Source of the DNA: an uncultured Bacteroidota bacterium
Lineage (GTDB): Bacteria > Bacteroidota > Bacteroidia > B-17B0 > Aurantibacillaceae
Assembly (NCBI GenBank): GCA_937873155.1
Contig: CALMVZ010000024.1
Location: 186,001 to 250,000 of the forward strand
Direction: 5' to 3'
DNA length: 64,000 nucleotides
In this document: positions 27,671 through 36,763 of the stretch, in pieces
Layout of the letters: each line of letters starts with the position of its first letter
Position numbering within the stretch: the stretch's first letter is position 1
Made by a program: the position numbers and the translations under genes
The notes under the pieces: generated by a model
The model's database searches: none
Seen by the model: the letters and a program-made list of their open reading frames with translations, nothing else
What the model was told of the DNA's origin: nothing

Positions 27671-27701
27671 AACAAAAAGCCCCATCGTTTCGGATAGGGC
27701 T
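27671..27701 (-). terminator. Intrinsic terminator of rpoD
   Basis: On the minus strand: AGCCCTATC, a CGAAAC loop, GATGGGGCT, then a T-run, 27 bases past the rpoD stop. Confidence 0.78.
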
Positions 27702-27727
27702 CTTAGTATTGTTAGATCTGAGAAAAA

Positions 27728-28591
27728 TTATCCCAAATATTGCTGTAATAATTTGCTTCTTGAACTGTGACGTAAACGACGGATGGCTTTTTCTTTGATC
27801 TGGCGAACACGTTCGCGCGTTAAGTCAAACTTATCACCGATCTCTTCTAAAGTTAAACCATGGTTCATCCCGATGCCGAAGAATAATTTAACCACATCAC
27901 GTTCTCTTTCTGTTAAAGTAGAAAGTGCGCGGTCGATCTCTTTCGATAAAGACTCCATAATTAATCCGTAATCCGCTTTTGGCGAATCGTGGTTGATCAA
28001 CACATCTAATAAAGAACTTTCTTCACCATTAGCGAATGGCGCGTCCATACTAACATGGCGTCCGCTCACTTTCATAGTGTCAGCTACTTTGTCAATTGGA
28101 AGATCTAAGATCTCAGCTAATTCTTCAGCACTTGGTTCACGTTCGAACTCCTGCTCTAATTTTGAATAAGCTTTGTTGATCTTGTTTAAAGATCCTACCT
28201 GGTTCAATGGTAAACGTACAATACGCGATTGCTCAGCCAAAGCCTGCAATATCGACTGACGGATCCACCATACAGCGTAAGAAATGAATTTAAATCCACG
28301 CGTCTCATCGAAACGGCGTGCTGCTTTAATTAAACCTAAGTTACCTTCATTGATTAAGTCAGGTAAGCTCAAGCCTTGATTCTGGTATTGTTTTGCTACG
28401 GAAACAACGAAACGTAAATTTGCTCTCGTCAACTTTTCAAGCGCCTTTTGATCGCCTTCTTTGATTTTTTTTGCCAAGTGAACTTCTTCCTCTGCGGTAA
28501 TGAGTTCTTCGCGGCCGATTTCCTGAAGGTATTTGTCTAAAGATGCACTCTCACGGTTGGTGATGGATTTGGTAATTTTGAGCTGTCTCAT
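27728..28591 (-). CDS. rpoD: Primary sigma factor RpoD/SigA (short Bacteroidota type)
   Basis: Housekeeping sigma-70 factor, 287 residues, the compact form found across Bacteroidota, which lacks region 1.1 and the long non-conserved insert. Region 1.2 begins [15 protein letters not shown]. Region 2 includes the RNAP-binding [20 protein letters not shown] and the -10 reading helix [16 protein letters not shown]. Region 3 includes [15 protein letters not shown], and region 4 ends with the helix-turn-helix [30 protein letters not shown]. Preceded by a TATCTTTA box and followed by an intrinsic terminator, so it is a single-gene unit. Confidence 0.97.
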   Translation of the reverse strand: MRQLKITKSITNRESASLDKYLQEIGREELITAEEEVHLAKKIKEGDQKALEKLTRANLRFVVSVAKQYQNQGLSLPDLINEGNLGLIKAARRFDETRGFKFISYAVWWIRQSILQALAEQSRIVRLPLNQVGSLNKINKAYSKLEQEFEREPSAEELAEILDLPIDKVADTMKVSGRHVSMDAPFANGEESSLLDVLINHDSPKADYGLIMESLSKEIDRALSTLTERERDVVKLFFGIGMNHGLTLEEIGDKFDLTRERVRQIKEKAIRRLRHSSRSKLLQQYLG

Positions 28592-28623
28592 GAAATATAA
28601 TTACGGTTTGAGTGTAAAACGAG

Positions 28624-28631
28624 TAAAGATA
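28624..28631 (-). promoter_or_regulatory. Candidate -7 promoter box for rpoD
   Basis: On the minus strand TATCTTTA, 32 bases before the rpoD start. The same octamer precedes the 16005 and 54828 genes. Confidence 0.42.
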
Positions 28632-28756
28632 CAAAAAATTACAGCCGTTTTTGATAAATTAACGTTTTATGTACTTTTTAACCCTTAAAAATCGACGACC
28701 CCCTCCGCAAGCCCGATTACACTTGAGTTTTGAAATTCTAAAATTGTTTAGTTATA

Positions 28757-28852
28757 TCAGGGCTAAAGCCCATAAAGTTTGATAACTGTTTTAACCCCGG
28801 ACTTAAGTCCGGGGTTATTAAGCTACATAACGAAATTGGGCTTTAGCCCTGA
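28757..28852. repeat. Nested palindromic repeat, copy 1 (GGGCTAAAGCCC / CCCCGGACTTAAGTCCGGGG)
   Basis: Outer arms TCAGGGCTAAAGCCCA (28757-28772) and TGGGCTTTAGCCCTGA (28837-28852) are exact inverted repeats, and each arm is itself a near palindrome. The centre holds a perfect 24-base palindrome, AACCCCGGACTTAAGTCCGGGGTT in two halves (28793-28816). The right arm ends three bases before the stop codon of the minus-strand thioredoxin gene. Two more copies lie at 38229-38317 and 61186-61295. Confidence 0.85.
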
Positions 28853-28855
28853 AAT

Positions 28856-29356
28856 TTATTTGATGAAGCTGTTCATAGTCGAATTCAGCAACTCAAGGTT
28901 AACTTTTTTTTCAAAAATCTCTTCTTTTTTCTTGTTCTTGTACGTGAAATAGGTGGCCGGAATAGCGCCGCCCCATTTTTTATTGATCTTGTTGATGAAA
29001 TTTTCTCCGTTCACTTCATCCAACAAAACAACTTCTGAACTGTATTTATTTTTTTCTAAAAAAGGAACCAGTTTTTTATCCAGGTCCTCTTTAAAATCCA
29101 TACTCACCAAAATAATTTTCACCAAAGCAGGTTTATTCTGACGGTAAAAACTTTCGAATTCGGGCATTTCCTGAACACAAGGCTTGCACCAGGTGGCCCA
29201 AAAATTCACAACATAAATGGTATCACTGTTATTATGTATTCGTTTCAGCAGATCGTCAATTTTATACACAGCAGGTTTCTGTGCAAATAAAGAAATCGCA
29301 AAAAAGAAAAAGAGTATCAGAAAACTATTTTTTTTCTTTGAATTCATATTCATCAA
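28856..29356 (-). CDS. TlpA-like thioredoxin-fold protein (exported)
   Basis: A 166-residue periplasmic thioredoxin. After a signal peptide (SFLILFFFFAISLFAQ) comes a TlpA/ResA-type domain with the redox pair WCKPC (Cys57, Cys60) and the cis-Pro loop IPATYF near 137-142. It starts 32 bases inside the end of the SCO1 gene, so the two form an operon: a thiol-disulfide reductase next to a copper chaperone, the usual partnership in cytochrome oxidase Cu(A) assembly or cytochrome c maturation. Specific role is inferred. Confidence 0.87.
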   Translation of the reverse strand: MMNMNSKKKNSFLILFFFFAISLFAQKPAVYKIDDLLKRIHNNSDTIYVVNFWATWCKPCVQEMPEFESFYRQNKPALVKIILVSMDFKEDLDKKLVPFLEKNKYSSEVVLLDEVNGENFINKINKKWGGAIPATYFTYKNKKKEEIFEKKVNLELLNSTMNSFIK

Positions 29357-29987
29357 ATAAACATTTCAGATCAACCAATAAACGGTTTATGTCAATACTG
29401 TCAGTTCCGTCATAAAATCCGCGTATGTGTCTTTCTTTGTCGATCAAAGCAAAATTTTGAGTATGAATAAAATCTTCTTCACCGCCATCGCCTTCTTCGG
29501 CATTCAATAAATAGCCTTTCCGTGCAGTTTCATACAAATGCTTTTTTTCTCCCGTAACAAACAACCATTTATTATCATCAACGCCATGTAATTTCGCGTA
29601 CTCCATTAATTGTTTTACAGAATCTGTTTCGGGATCAACAGTATGTGAAATGATCAGAAAATCATTTCTGCTTTTATATTTTTTGTAAACACGTTCTAAT
29701 TCTGTGCTCATGATAGGACAAATGGATTGACAGGTCGTAAAGAAGAAATCAGTCACATAGATTTTATCCTTTACCTCATTCTCAGTCAGTTTTTGTCCGT
29801 ACTGATCCGTAAAAAAGAAAGGTGGAATTGTATGATAGGCCGTATCCTTTGCTTTTCCATAATTTTTCGGGCCAAAATAAGCCAGGGTGCGAATGGGTTT
29901 ATTCTCTTTTTTCGAATAAAAATACCAGCCAATAAAAGCGAGTGGGAGAAGTAGCAATAACAGCCAATAAATTTTACCTTTGAACAT
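29325..29987 (-). CDS. SCO1/SenC family copper chaperone
   Basis: A membrane-anchored thioredoxin-fold copper chaperone of 220 aa, with a membrane segment at about 7-23. The copper ligands are present: CxxxCP with Cys86 and Cys90 (TTCQSICP) and the distal His175 (FIHTQNFALID). Such proteins deliver copper to the Cu(A) centre of cytochrome oxidase or keep its cysteines reduced. Co-transcribed with the TlpA-like gene. No cytochrome oxidase subunit gene lies in the window. Confidence 0.92.
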   Translation of the reverse strand: MFKGKIYWLLLLLLPLAFIGWYFYSKKENKPIRTLAYFGPKNYGKAKDTAYHTIPPFFFTDQYGQKLTENEVKDKIYVTDFFFTTCQSICPIMSTELERVYKKYKSRNDFLIISHTVDPETDSVKQLMEYAKLHGVDDNKWLFVTGEKKHLYETARKGYLLNAEEGDGGEEDFIHTQNFALIDKERHIRGFYDGTDSIDINRLLVDLKCLFDEYEFKEKK

Positions 29988-30068
29988 GATTTTAGGGTGA
30001 AGCTAAATTTACCTATTCCTTTATAGAATAATCAAATTTATGCTTCATCCACAAAGGTATTAAAACTT

Positions 30069-31007
30069 ATGCTGGGAGATAAAAAAAATAAAGAAAAGAG
30101 CCTTGAACTTGGATTCGGAACAAAGAATTACCAAAAGACCGTTCGTTTTTTAAATAAAGACGGCAGCGTGAACATTAAACGCAAAGGCCTCAAAGGTTTC
30201 GATAATATTGACAGGTACCATTGGTTAATTACCACTTCATGGACCAATTTATTGGCTGTAATTCTTATTTCCTATGCTGTTGTTAACACCATCTTTGCAG
30301 CAATATATTACCAAATGGGTTACCAGAATTTTGGAGGCATTGCAGGATATGATGGCCCGGAACGTTTTTTGGATCTGTTTTTCTTTAGCGCCCAAACTTT
30401 AACTACCGTAGGTTACGGGCATGTTTATCCCAACTCAACTAATGTGAGCACGGTTGCTGCAATAGAGTCGTTGTTCGGATTGATGGGTTTCGCTTTGGCT
30501 ACAGGGGTTTTATATGGTCGTTTTTCAAGACCAAAAGTTGCTTTACTTTACAGCGATAAAGTTTTGATCTCACCTTACCAGGGAATAACCGGCTTAATGT
30601 TCAGGGTAGCCAATACGAAGCAAAATGAATTGATCGAGGTAGAGGCAAGTGTTGTGTTATCCTACTCGGATCCTGAAACAAACAAGCGTGAATTTGAATC
30701 GCTGTCTTTAGAAATAAATAAGATCAATTTCCTGACTTTGAGTTGGACCATAGTTCATCCTATTGACGAAAAAAGTCCTATATACAAAGTAAGTACAGAA
30801 GAACTTCTGAAGCGGGATGCTGAATTAATAATCCTGATAAAAGCCATAAACGATACCTATTCCCAAACTGTATATTCGCGGATGAGTTATAAGGCACATG
30901 AGTTTGAAGAGAATGCGAAGTTTGTTCCTATAAAACAGGAGGTCAGCGGAGAAGGTAAAATTTCCATTAATCTCACTGATATCCACAGGTATAACAAAAC
31001 TTTCTAA
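30069..31007 (+). CDS. Inward-rectifier potassium channel (KirBac type)
   Basis: A bacterial homologue of eukaryotic Kir channels, 312 aa. The N-terminal slide helix precedes TM1 (about 57-80), the pore loop with selectivity filter TVGYGH (113-118), TM2 (about 127-150) and a C-terminal immunoglobulin-like cytoplasmic domain (from about 155) with the Kir signatures FSRPKVALLYSDKVLISPYQG and LMFRVAN. Should pass K+ across the inner membrane and be gated by lipid and voltage/ligand cues through the cytoplasmic domain. Single-gene unit. Confidence 0.95.
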   Translation: MLGDKKNKEKSLELGFGTKNYQKTVRFLNKDGSVNIKRKGLKGFDNIDRYHWLITTSWTNLLAVILISYAVVNTIFAAIYYQMGYQNFGGIAGYDGPERFLDLFFFSAQTLTTVGYGHVYPNSTNVSTVAAIESLFGLMGFALATGVLYGRFSRPKVALLYSDKVLISPYQGITGLMFRVANTKQNELIEVEASVVLSYSDPETNKREFESLSLEINKINFLTLSWTIVHPIDEKSPIYKVSTEELLKRDAELIILIKAINDTYSQTVYSRMSYKAHEFEENAKFVPIKQEVSGEGKISINLTDIHRYNKTF

Positions 31008-31096
31008 TTTTTGTTAAAAGGGTTCTCTGATTCAGGCCGTAAAAACGAAATTGGCATAAAAATTGGTATATTTAAGACTCATAAAAAACATGAAAA

Positions 31097-32215
31097 ATGA
31101 ATAAAGTTAAACTTGTGCTTTGCAGTTTATTCCTTACCGGAATTGTTCTTGCTCAAAAACCAAAACCTTTTTCTTTTAACGTTGAAGGAACTGTAAAAAA
31201 CTATAAGTCAACCTATATTTATTTGAACCATAAGTGGGACGATAAATTTGTGACAGACTCGACTAAAGTGGTTGACGGAAAATTCAAATTTGCAGGTAAA
31301 AGCCCTGAGGCAAATATGTACTGGTTAACAACGGCAAGCAATCCGAATACGCAGCCGCAGATCATTTTTTACATAGATGGAGGTAAAACCACTGTGAACA
31401 TGAACATGGATTCACTTCAGACCCTTAGCATCAAAGGCGGACAAAGCCAAAAGGATTATGAAGAGTATAAATCGATCATGATCACATTCCAGTTCCAGCA
31501 GCAACAAATTGTGAACGATTATAATGCGGCACGTGGTGCGAATGATATGAATACCATGCAGGCGAAGCAGGCTGAATTCGAAAAGCTAAGTGCAAGTGTG
31601 AAGGAACAGCTGAAGAATTATATTAAAACACATCCTAAATCTGCAGTAAGTGGTTATATCATTTATACCGAATACGCTAACCCGGTTTTCACAATGCCGG
31701 AAGTAGAAGAGGTGATCAGTTTCCTTGATAAATCCATTCTTGAAACCAAATACGGTAAACTGGCAAAAGAGCGCTTAGCTACTTTACAGGGAACAACTAT
31801 CGGGTATCCGGCAATTAATTTCACTCAGAATGATCCGGATGGTAAGCCGGTGAAACTTTCAGATTACAAAGGAAAAGTTGTATTGGTTGATTTCTGGGCA
31901 AGCTGGTGCGGTCCGTGCCGCGCCGAGAACCCGAATGTTGTGGCGGCTTTCAATAAGTTCAAAGACAAAGGATTCACCATTCTCGGTGTTTCATTCGACC
32001 AGGATAAAGCTAAATGGCTGGCAGCAGTTGAAAAAGATAAACTGACCTGGACCCAAGTGAGTGATCTGAAAGGATGGGGCAACGAAGTAGGCCGTATCTA
32101 CAGCATTTCCAGTATCCCTCAAAACCTTTTAATTGATAAAGAGGGTAAGATCCTTGATAAAAACCTCAGAGGACCTGCTTTAGAGCAAAAATTGGAAGAG
32201 ATTTTTGGTAAATAA
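31097..32215 (+). CDS. DUF4369-TlpA family thiol-disulfide oxidoreductase
   Basis: A 372-residue secreted protein. Signal peptide MNKVKLVLCSLFLTGIVLA is followed by a DUF4369 beta domain (about 25-120), a helical linker and a TlpA-like thioredoxin domain with the active site WCGPC (Cys271, Cys274) and the cis-Pro loop SSIPQNLLID. This architecture is a Bacteroidota hallmark, and many copies per genome are typical. Likely role is reduction or rearrangement of disulfides in exported proteins. It is followed at 55 bases by a parvulin-type foldase, so the two may work together in envelope protein folding. Confidence 0.92.
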   Translation: MNKVKLVLCSLFLTGIVLAQKPKPFSFNVEGTVKNYKSTYIYLNHKWDDKFVTDSTKVVDGKFKFAGKSPEANMYWLTTASNPNTQPQIIFYIDGGKTTVNMNMDSLQTLSIKGGQSQKDYEEYKSIMITFQFQQQQIVNDYNAARGANDMNTMQAKQAEFEKLSASVKEQLKNYIKTHPKSAVSGYIIYTEYANPVFTMPEVEEVISFLDKSILETKYGKLAKERLATLQGTTIGYPAINFTQNDPDGKPVKLSDYKGKVVLVDFWASWCGPCRAENPNVVAAFNKFKDKGFTILGVSFDQDKAKWLAAVEKDKLTWTQVSDLKGWGNEVGRIYSISSIPQNLLIDKEGKILDKNLRGPALEQKLEEIFGK

Positions 32216-32270
32216 GCCTTAAGATTCAGGAAAAAAATTAAATTTGCATTCCGTAAAAAAAATCAGAGTT

Positions 32271-34376
32271 ATGAAGAAAATTGCGATCACAGTTCTAACT
32301 GCAATAACAGCAGTGTCAATGTATGCCCAAACAGCTGACCCGGTTATCATGACCATTGGTGGTAAATCAGTCTACAAATCTGAATTTGAAAGTGTGTTCC
32401 GTAAGAACAACAATAAAACAAATGTGGATCCGAAAGCGGTAAAAGATTACGCTGACCTGTTCTCGTTATTTAAAATGAAGGTATTTGAAGCGGAATCAAT
32501 GGGATTAGATACAGCCGCGTCTTTTAAAACTGAATTAGCAGGTTACCGGAGACAATTGGCACAGCCGTATTTAACGGATAAGAATACAAATGAGAATTTG
32601 ATCACTGAAGCTTACGAACGCATGAAGTGGGAAATAAAATCGAGCCACATCCTGATCCGTTGCAGTGATATAGAATTCCCGAAAGACACTTTAGAGTGCT
32701 GGACACGCGCTACATTGATCAGAAATGCAGTCGTTGGAAAACTGCCTACAGCTTCCCAGATCGCAGAGTATGATAAAATATTAAAGAACTCAACACAAAT
32801 AAAAGTTGATCTCGCAAAAAAAGACAGCGGTTTGTATAAATCAAAATTAGGTTCAGTAAAAAATTTAGCTGATTATTATAAGAATGCCGGTGCCGATAAA
32901 TTCGTTGGCATTGCACCAAAGACAAGCGATGACCCTTCTGTGCCGGATAACAAAGGAGATCTTGGTTATTATTCAGTTCTTGAATTAGCATATCCGTACG
33001 AAACTACAATGTATAATACTAAACCGGGTGAAGTCAGCCAGGTGGTTCGTACCAAGTTCGGTTATCATATTATTAAAGTTTATGACAAACGTCCTAATCT
33101 TGGTGATATAACAGTTGCGCACATCATGGTTAAATTCCCTAAGGATGCGTCTGATACAGATAAAAAGAATTTAAAAACAAAGATCGACGAGTTGAATGCG
33201 AAAATAAAAGCAGGAGAAAAATTTGAAGATGTGGCAAAAAGTTATTCTGACGATAAACAATCTTCAGATCGTGGCGGACAAATAGCAGCTTTCAAAAGCG
33301 CAAGCCGGTTACCTGAAGATTTTAAGAATGCTGCATTCGCTTTAAAAAAGGATGGTGATATTACTCCTGAGCCTGTAATGACTCCGTTAGGATGGCATTT
33401 GATAAAGCGTTTAGAATTAAAACCTTTAGCGCCTTTCGATCAGTTGAAAGCGGAGATCAAGGCAAAGGTAGCACGTGATTCACGTTCACAAATGGGACGC
33501 GTTGCATTGATCGCACGTGTGAAAAAAGAGAATGGGTTCAAGCAAAATTTAGCTAACCGCGATGAGATCTTAAAAGTATTGGATACAACTTATTTAACTG
33601 CAACCTGGAAAGCAAGCCGCGCGGATAAATTAGGTAACAAAGAGATCATTACTTTCAATAAGAAAACGTATGGCATGAAAGATTTTGCAAAGTTCATGGA
33701 ACAGTCAATGATCTTCAGAAGTCCTACAGATCTAAAAGACCTTATGGGGCAGATCTATGAGAAATGGGTAGAAGAAGTTGTGGTTGCTTACGAAGATTCG
33801 CAATTAGAAACAACCCGTCCTGATTTCAGGAATCTGTTACATGAATACCGCGATGGCATCTTGTTATTCGATCTTACTGATCAGAAAGTATGGAGTAAGG
33901 CTGTGAAAGATACTACAGGTTTAAAAGAGTTCTACCAAAAGAACAAGAACAATTATATGTGGGAAGAAAGAGCTGATGTGACTACTTACAAGTGTTTAGA
34001 TGCAAAAGTTGCGGCTGAAGTACGTAAAATGTTGGCAAAAGGAAAATCAGAAAAGGAGATCACTGAAACTATCAATAAAACATCCCAGCTGAATGTTTCA
34101 GTTGAGAATGTGATGTACTTGAAAGGTGAGAATGCTAATTTAAATGATAACTGGAAAGAGGGTATTGTAGCAAAAGATATTAAAGAAGGAAAAGACAACA
34201 AGGTTCTTGTTATCAAAGTAAATAAAGTATTACCTCGTACGCCGAAACAATTGAACGAAGCAAAAGGATTGGTGACTGCTGATTTCCAGGTTAATTTAGA
34301 GAAAGAGTGGATCGCTTACTTAAAGAATAAGTATCCTATTAAGATTGATGAAGCGGTTTTAAGCACCATTAAATAA
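32271..34376 (+). CDS. Periplasmic peptidyl-prolyl cis-trans isomerase (parvulin/PpiC, SurA-like)
   Basis: A 701-residue exported foldase when started at ATG 32271, where the signal peptide MKKIAITVLTAITAVSMYAQ begins; a TTG 27 bases upstream is the longer option. A SurA-like N-terminal helical chaperone domain precedes two parvulin domains. The first is SSHILIRCSD onward with an insert, and the second is VAHIMVKFPKDASD through SYSDDKQSSDRGGQIAAF and PEPVMTPLGWHLIKRL. The C-terminal 280 residues form a helical extension. First of three consecutive SurA/PpiC-like genes. A strong terminator follows. Confidence 0.92.
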   Translation: MKKIAITVLTAITAVSMYAQTADPVIMTIGGKSVYKSEFESVFRKNNNKTNVDPKAVKDYADLFSLFKMKVFEAESMGLDTAASFKTELAGYRRQLAQPYLTDKNTNENLITEAYERMKWEIKSSHILIRCSDIEFPKDTLECWTRATLIRNAVVGKLPTASQIAEYDKILKNSTQIKVDLAKKDSGLYKSKLGSVKNLADYYKNAGADKFVGIAPKTSDDPSVPDNKGDLGYYSVLELAYPYETTMYNTKPGEVSQVVRTKFGYHIIKVYDKRPNLGDITVAHIMVKFPKDASDTDKKNLKTKIDELNAKIKAGEKFEDVAKSYSDDKQSSDRGGQIAAFKSASRLPEDFKNAAFALKKDGDITPEPVMTPLGWHLIKRLELKPLAPFDQLKAEIKAKVARDSRSQMGRVALIARVKKENGFKQNLANRDEILKVLDTTYLTATWKASRADKLGNKEIITFNKKTYGMKDFAKFMEQSMIFRSPTDLKDLMGQIYEKWVEEVVVAYEDSQLETTRPDFRNLLHEYRDGILLFDLTDQKVWSKAVKDTTGLKEFYQKNKNNYMWEERADVTTYKCLDAKVAAEVRKMLAKGKSEKEITETINKTSQLNVSVENVMYLKGENANLNDNWKEGIVAKDIKEGKDNKVLVIKVNKVLPRTPKQLNEAKGLVTADFQVNLEKEWIAYLKNKYPIKIDEAVLSTIK

Positions 34377-34392
34377 ATAAAAAAAATTTATA

Positions 34393-34423
34393 AAAGGGCT
34401 GTTGTACAAACAGCCTTTTTTTT
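34393..34423 (+). terminator. Intrinsic terminator after the first parvulin gene
   Basis: AGGGCTGTT, loop GTAC, AAACAGCCT, then eight T. It lies just before the TTG start of the next gene, so the downstream lipoprotein probably needs its own promoter or readthrough. Confidence 0.8.
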
Positions 34424-34434
34424 GAGACTGCTTT

Positions 34435-35277
34435 TTGAAACATATCATTTACATATTCTTTTTATTAGCATTTGTTTCCTGCAACGAAAACAAAAAAGAA
34501 GAAATTGTGAAAGTTATTGCCGTAGCAGGTGACAGAACATTAGGAGAAGATGAGTATAAGCAGTTCAATTTTTTCGGAAGCGGGGCTAATGATAGCGCTT
34601 TCGTTTCTAAAAAACTGATTGAAGGCTGGGCGCAGGATGAATTATTCTACCAGGAAGCAAAAGAAAAGTTGTTGGAAGAAGATCTGAATGTAGATGCAGA
34701 AGTAGAAAAATACCGCCGTGAATTGATCAATTACAAATATGAGATCCGCCTGATCGAGAACAATCTTGACACAGCGATCAGTAAACAAGAGATCCAGGCT
34801 TATTACGATGCGAACCGCGATAATTTTATTTTAAAAGACAATATCGTTAAAGTGAATTATTTTAAAGTACCGGTAAAAGTAAAAGCATTGAGTAAAATGA
34901 AAGCGGCCCTGTTATCTCCTAATCCAAAGGATAAAGAAGTGTTGAAATCACTCTGTCTCCAGTATGCAGATAATTATTTCATTAACGACAGCACCTGGTT
35001 ATTACTGGAAGACATCAAAAAAGAGATCCCGCAGTTACGCGAATTACCGGAATACAATTTTTACGCAGGCCGTTATTTTGAATATGCCGATAGCCTGAAT
35101 TATTATTATTTAAAAATAAAGGAGATAAAGATCAAGAATGGTCTGTCGCCGATCAATTTCGAGATGGCTAACATCAAAAAGATATTGCTGAATGGCCGTA
35201 AAATGAAGCTTGTGAGTCAATACAAACAACAGATCCTCGAAAAGGCTAAAAGTGAAGGGAAGTTCAAAGTGAATTAA
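34435..35277 (+). CDS. SurA-N/PpiC-related lipoprotein without a recognisable isomerase domain
   Basis: A 280-residue lipoprotein beginning at TTG: leader KHIIYIFFLLAFVSC with the Cys of the lipobox at 16. The body has the long helices of SurA-type chaperone domains (for example LIEGWAQDELFYQEAKEKLLEED, with a YKYEIRLIENNLD helix and EIQAYYDANRDNFIL, the standard transition before a PpiC domain). The segment after that helix lacks the conserved parvulin residues, so it is likely a chaperone only. Placed between two genuine parvulin proteins, it probably acts in outer-membrane protein biogenesis. Confidence 0.75.
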   Translation: MKHIIYIFFLLAFVSCNENKKEEIVKVIAVAGDRTLGEDEYKQFNFFGSGANDSAFVSKKLIEGWAQDELFYQEAKEKLLEEDLNVDAEVEKYRRELINYKYEIRLIENNLDTAISKQEIQAYYDANRDNFILKDNIVKVNYFKVPVKVKALSKMKAALLSPNPKDKEVLKSLCLQYADNYFINDSTWLLLEDIKKEIPQLRELPEYNFYAGRYFEYADSLNYYYLKIKEIKIKNGLSPINFEMANIKKILLNGRKMKLVSQYKQQILEKAKSEGKFKVN

Positions 35278-35424
35278 TCCGGCCCGTAAAGTAACAGAGA
35301 GGGTAAAAGACGAGTTATGAATTTATACGTCATCCAAATGCTGTTAAAAATCTTTAATTTATAAGAGGCTTCTTCATAAAATTGTTTACCTAAACAGATT
35401 ATATTCCGTAATTTAGTGCCTCTG

Positions 35425-36759
35425 ATGCGCAAATTATTAATCATACTTTTTTCAGCGGCTGCCATGACCTCCAATTCCCAGGTTTTATTGGATAAGGTCA
35501 TTGCTATCATTGGAAAATATCCGCTTCTTTTATCTGATCTTGAAGTGTACCAGATGGAACGTTTAAAAGAAGATCCTAATGCTGTGAAATGCAAAGCTTT
35601 CGAAGAATTATTATACAGTAAATTACTATTGGCCCAGGCCGATCGTGATAGTGTTACCGTTACAGATGCTGAGGTGGATGGGGAAATAAGTAAACGTATT
35701 GCGTATTATTTAAATATGTTTGGCGGCGACGAAAATAAGTTCGAAGCATTTTACGGGAAACGCATCAATGTTTTTAAAGATGAGATCCGCGGTGATGTTG
35801 AACAGCAATTGTTACAGCAAAAGATGCGAGGAAAGATCACGGGTGATACAAAACTCACGCCATCTGAAGTAAGACAATATTTTCAAACTATCCCTGCAGA
35901 TAGCTTGCCTTTGATCGGAACCGAATTACAGATCGCGCAAATTGTAAAAATGCCGCTTGTATCTGATCAGGCAAAACAAGATGCACGCGCACAGATCGAA
36001 TCATACCGTAGCAGGATCATCAATGGTGAAAGCTTCAGTGTTTTAGCTGCTCTTTACAGCGAAGATCCGGGTTCAGCAAAATTGGGCGGCCAATTACCTC
36101 CGTTCGGGCGCGGACAAATGGTTCCTGAGTTTGAGGCAGTAGCTTTCCGTTTAAAGAAAGATGAGATCTCTGAAATATTTGAAACATCTTACGGTTTTCA
36201 TTTTATGCAACTTATTTCGCGTAAAGGTGAAGTTGTGGATTGCCGTCATATTTTAATTTCCCCGAAAACAAGTCAGTTAGATGTGTATTCAGGGAAGATA
36301 CAATTAGATACTATCCAGAAAGCTATCATTGACGGAAAAATTTCGTTTGAGGAAGCTGCGAAGAAATACAGTGACGATAAGGATACAAAACAAAACGGCG
36401 GCCTGATGATCAATCCTGCTGAAGGAAATACGAAATGGGATAACGAAGACATCAGCCAGCTGGATCAGAATTTAGTGTTCATGTTCGATAAACTCAATGT
36501 TGGTGATGTGACGGTGCCGATGAATTATGTGGGGCCTGATGGAAAACCGGGTTACCGTATCTTAACTATCATCTCGCGTACCGAGCCGCATAGAATGAAT
36601 CTTAAGGATGACTATAATAAGATTTTGCAGCTTGCTATTTTTGATAAGAATAAAAAGGAAATTGAAGAATGGATCGAGAAACGCTCCAAAGTAACTTATA
36701 TTAAAATTGATCCGGAGTACCAGTGTAAATTAGATTATAACTGGACGATAAAAGACTAA
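35425..36759 (+). CDS. surA: SurA-like periplasmic chaperone/peptidyl-prolyl isomerase
   Basis: A 444-residue protein when started at ATG 35425 (an in-frame GTG three codons upstream is less likely). Signal peptide MRKLLIILFSAAAMTSNSQ is followed by the SurA N-terminal helices (LDKVIAIIGKYPLLLSDLE), the paired parvulin domains (QIAQIVKMPL through SEDPGSAKLGGQLPPFGRGQMVPEFE; then CRHILISPKTS through KYSDDKDTKQNGGLM) and a short C-terminal strand. This is the full SurA plan (N-P1-P2-C). It escorts unfolded barrel proteins to the BAM machinery. The MoxR gene follows four bases downstream. Confidence 0.93.
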   Translation: MRKLLIILFSAAAMTSNSQVLLDKVIAIIGKYPLLLSDLEVYQMERLKEDPNAVKCKAFEELLYSKLLLAQADRDSVTVTDAEVDGEISKRIAYYLNMFGGDENKFEAFYGKRINVFKDEIRGDVEQQLLQQKMRGKITGDTKLTPSEVRQYFQTIPADSLPLIGTELQIAQIVKMPLVSDQAKQDARAQIESYRSRIINGESFSVLAALYSEDPGSAKLGGQLPPFGRGQMVPEFEAVAFRLKKDEISEIFETSYGFHFMQLISRKGEVVDCRHILISPKTSQLDVYSGKIQLDTIQKAIIDGKISFEEAAKKYSDDKDTKQNGGLMINPAEGNTKWDNEDISQLDQNLVFMFDKLNVGDVTVPMNYVGPDGKPGYRILTIISRTEPHRMNLKDDYNKILQLAIFDKNKKEIEEWIEKRSKVTYIKIDPEYQCKLDYNWTIKD

Positions 36760-36763
36760 AGCT

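Noticed and set aside
31864-32082. Minus-strand frame opposite the thioredoxin domain of the DUF4369-TlpA gene
   Set aside because: Antisense to the WCGPC active-site region; shadow frame.
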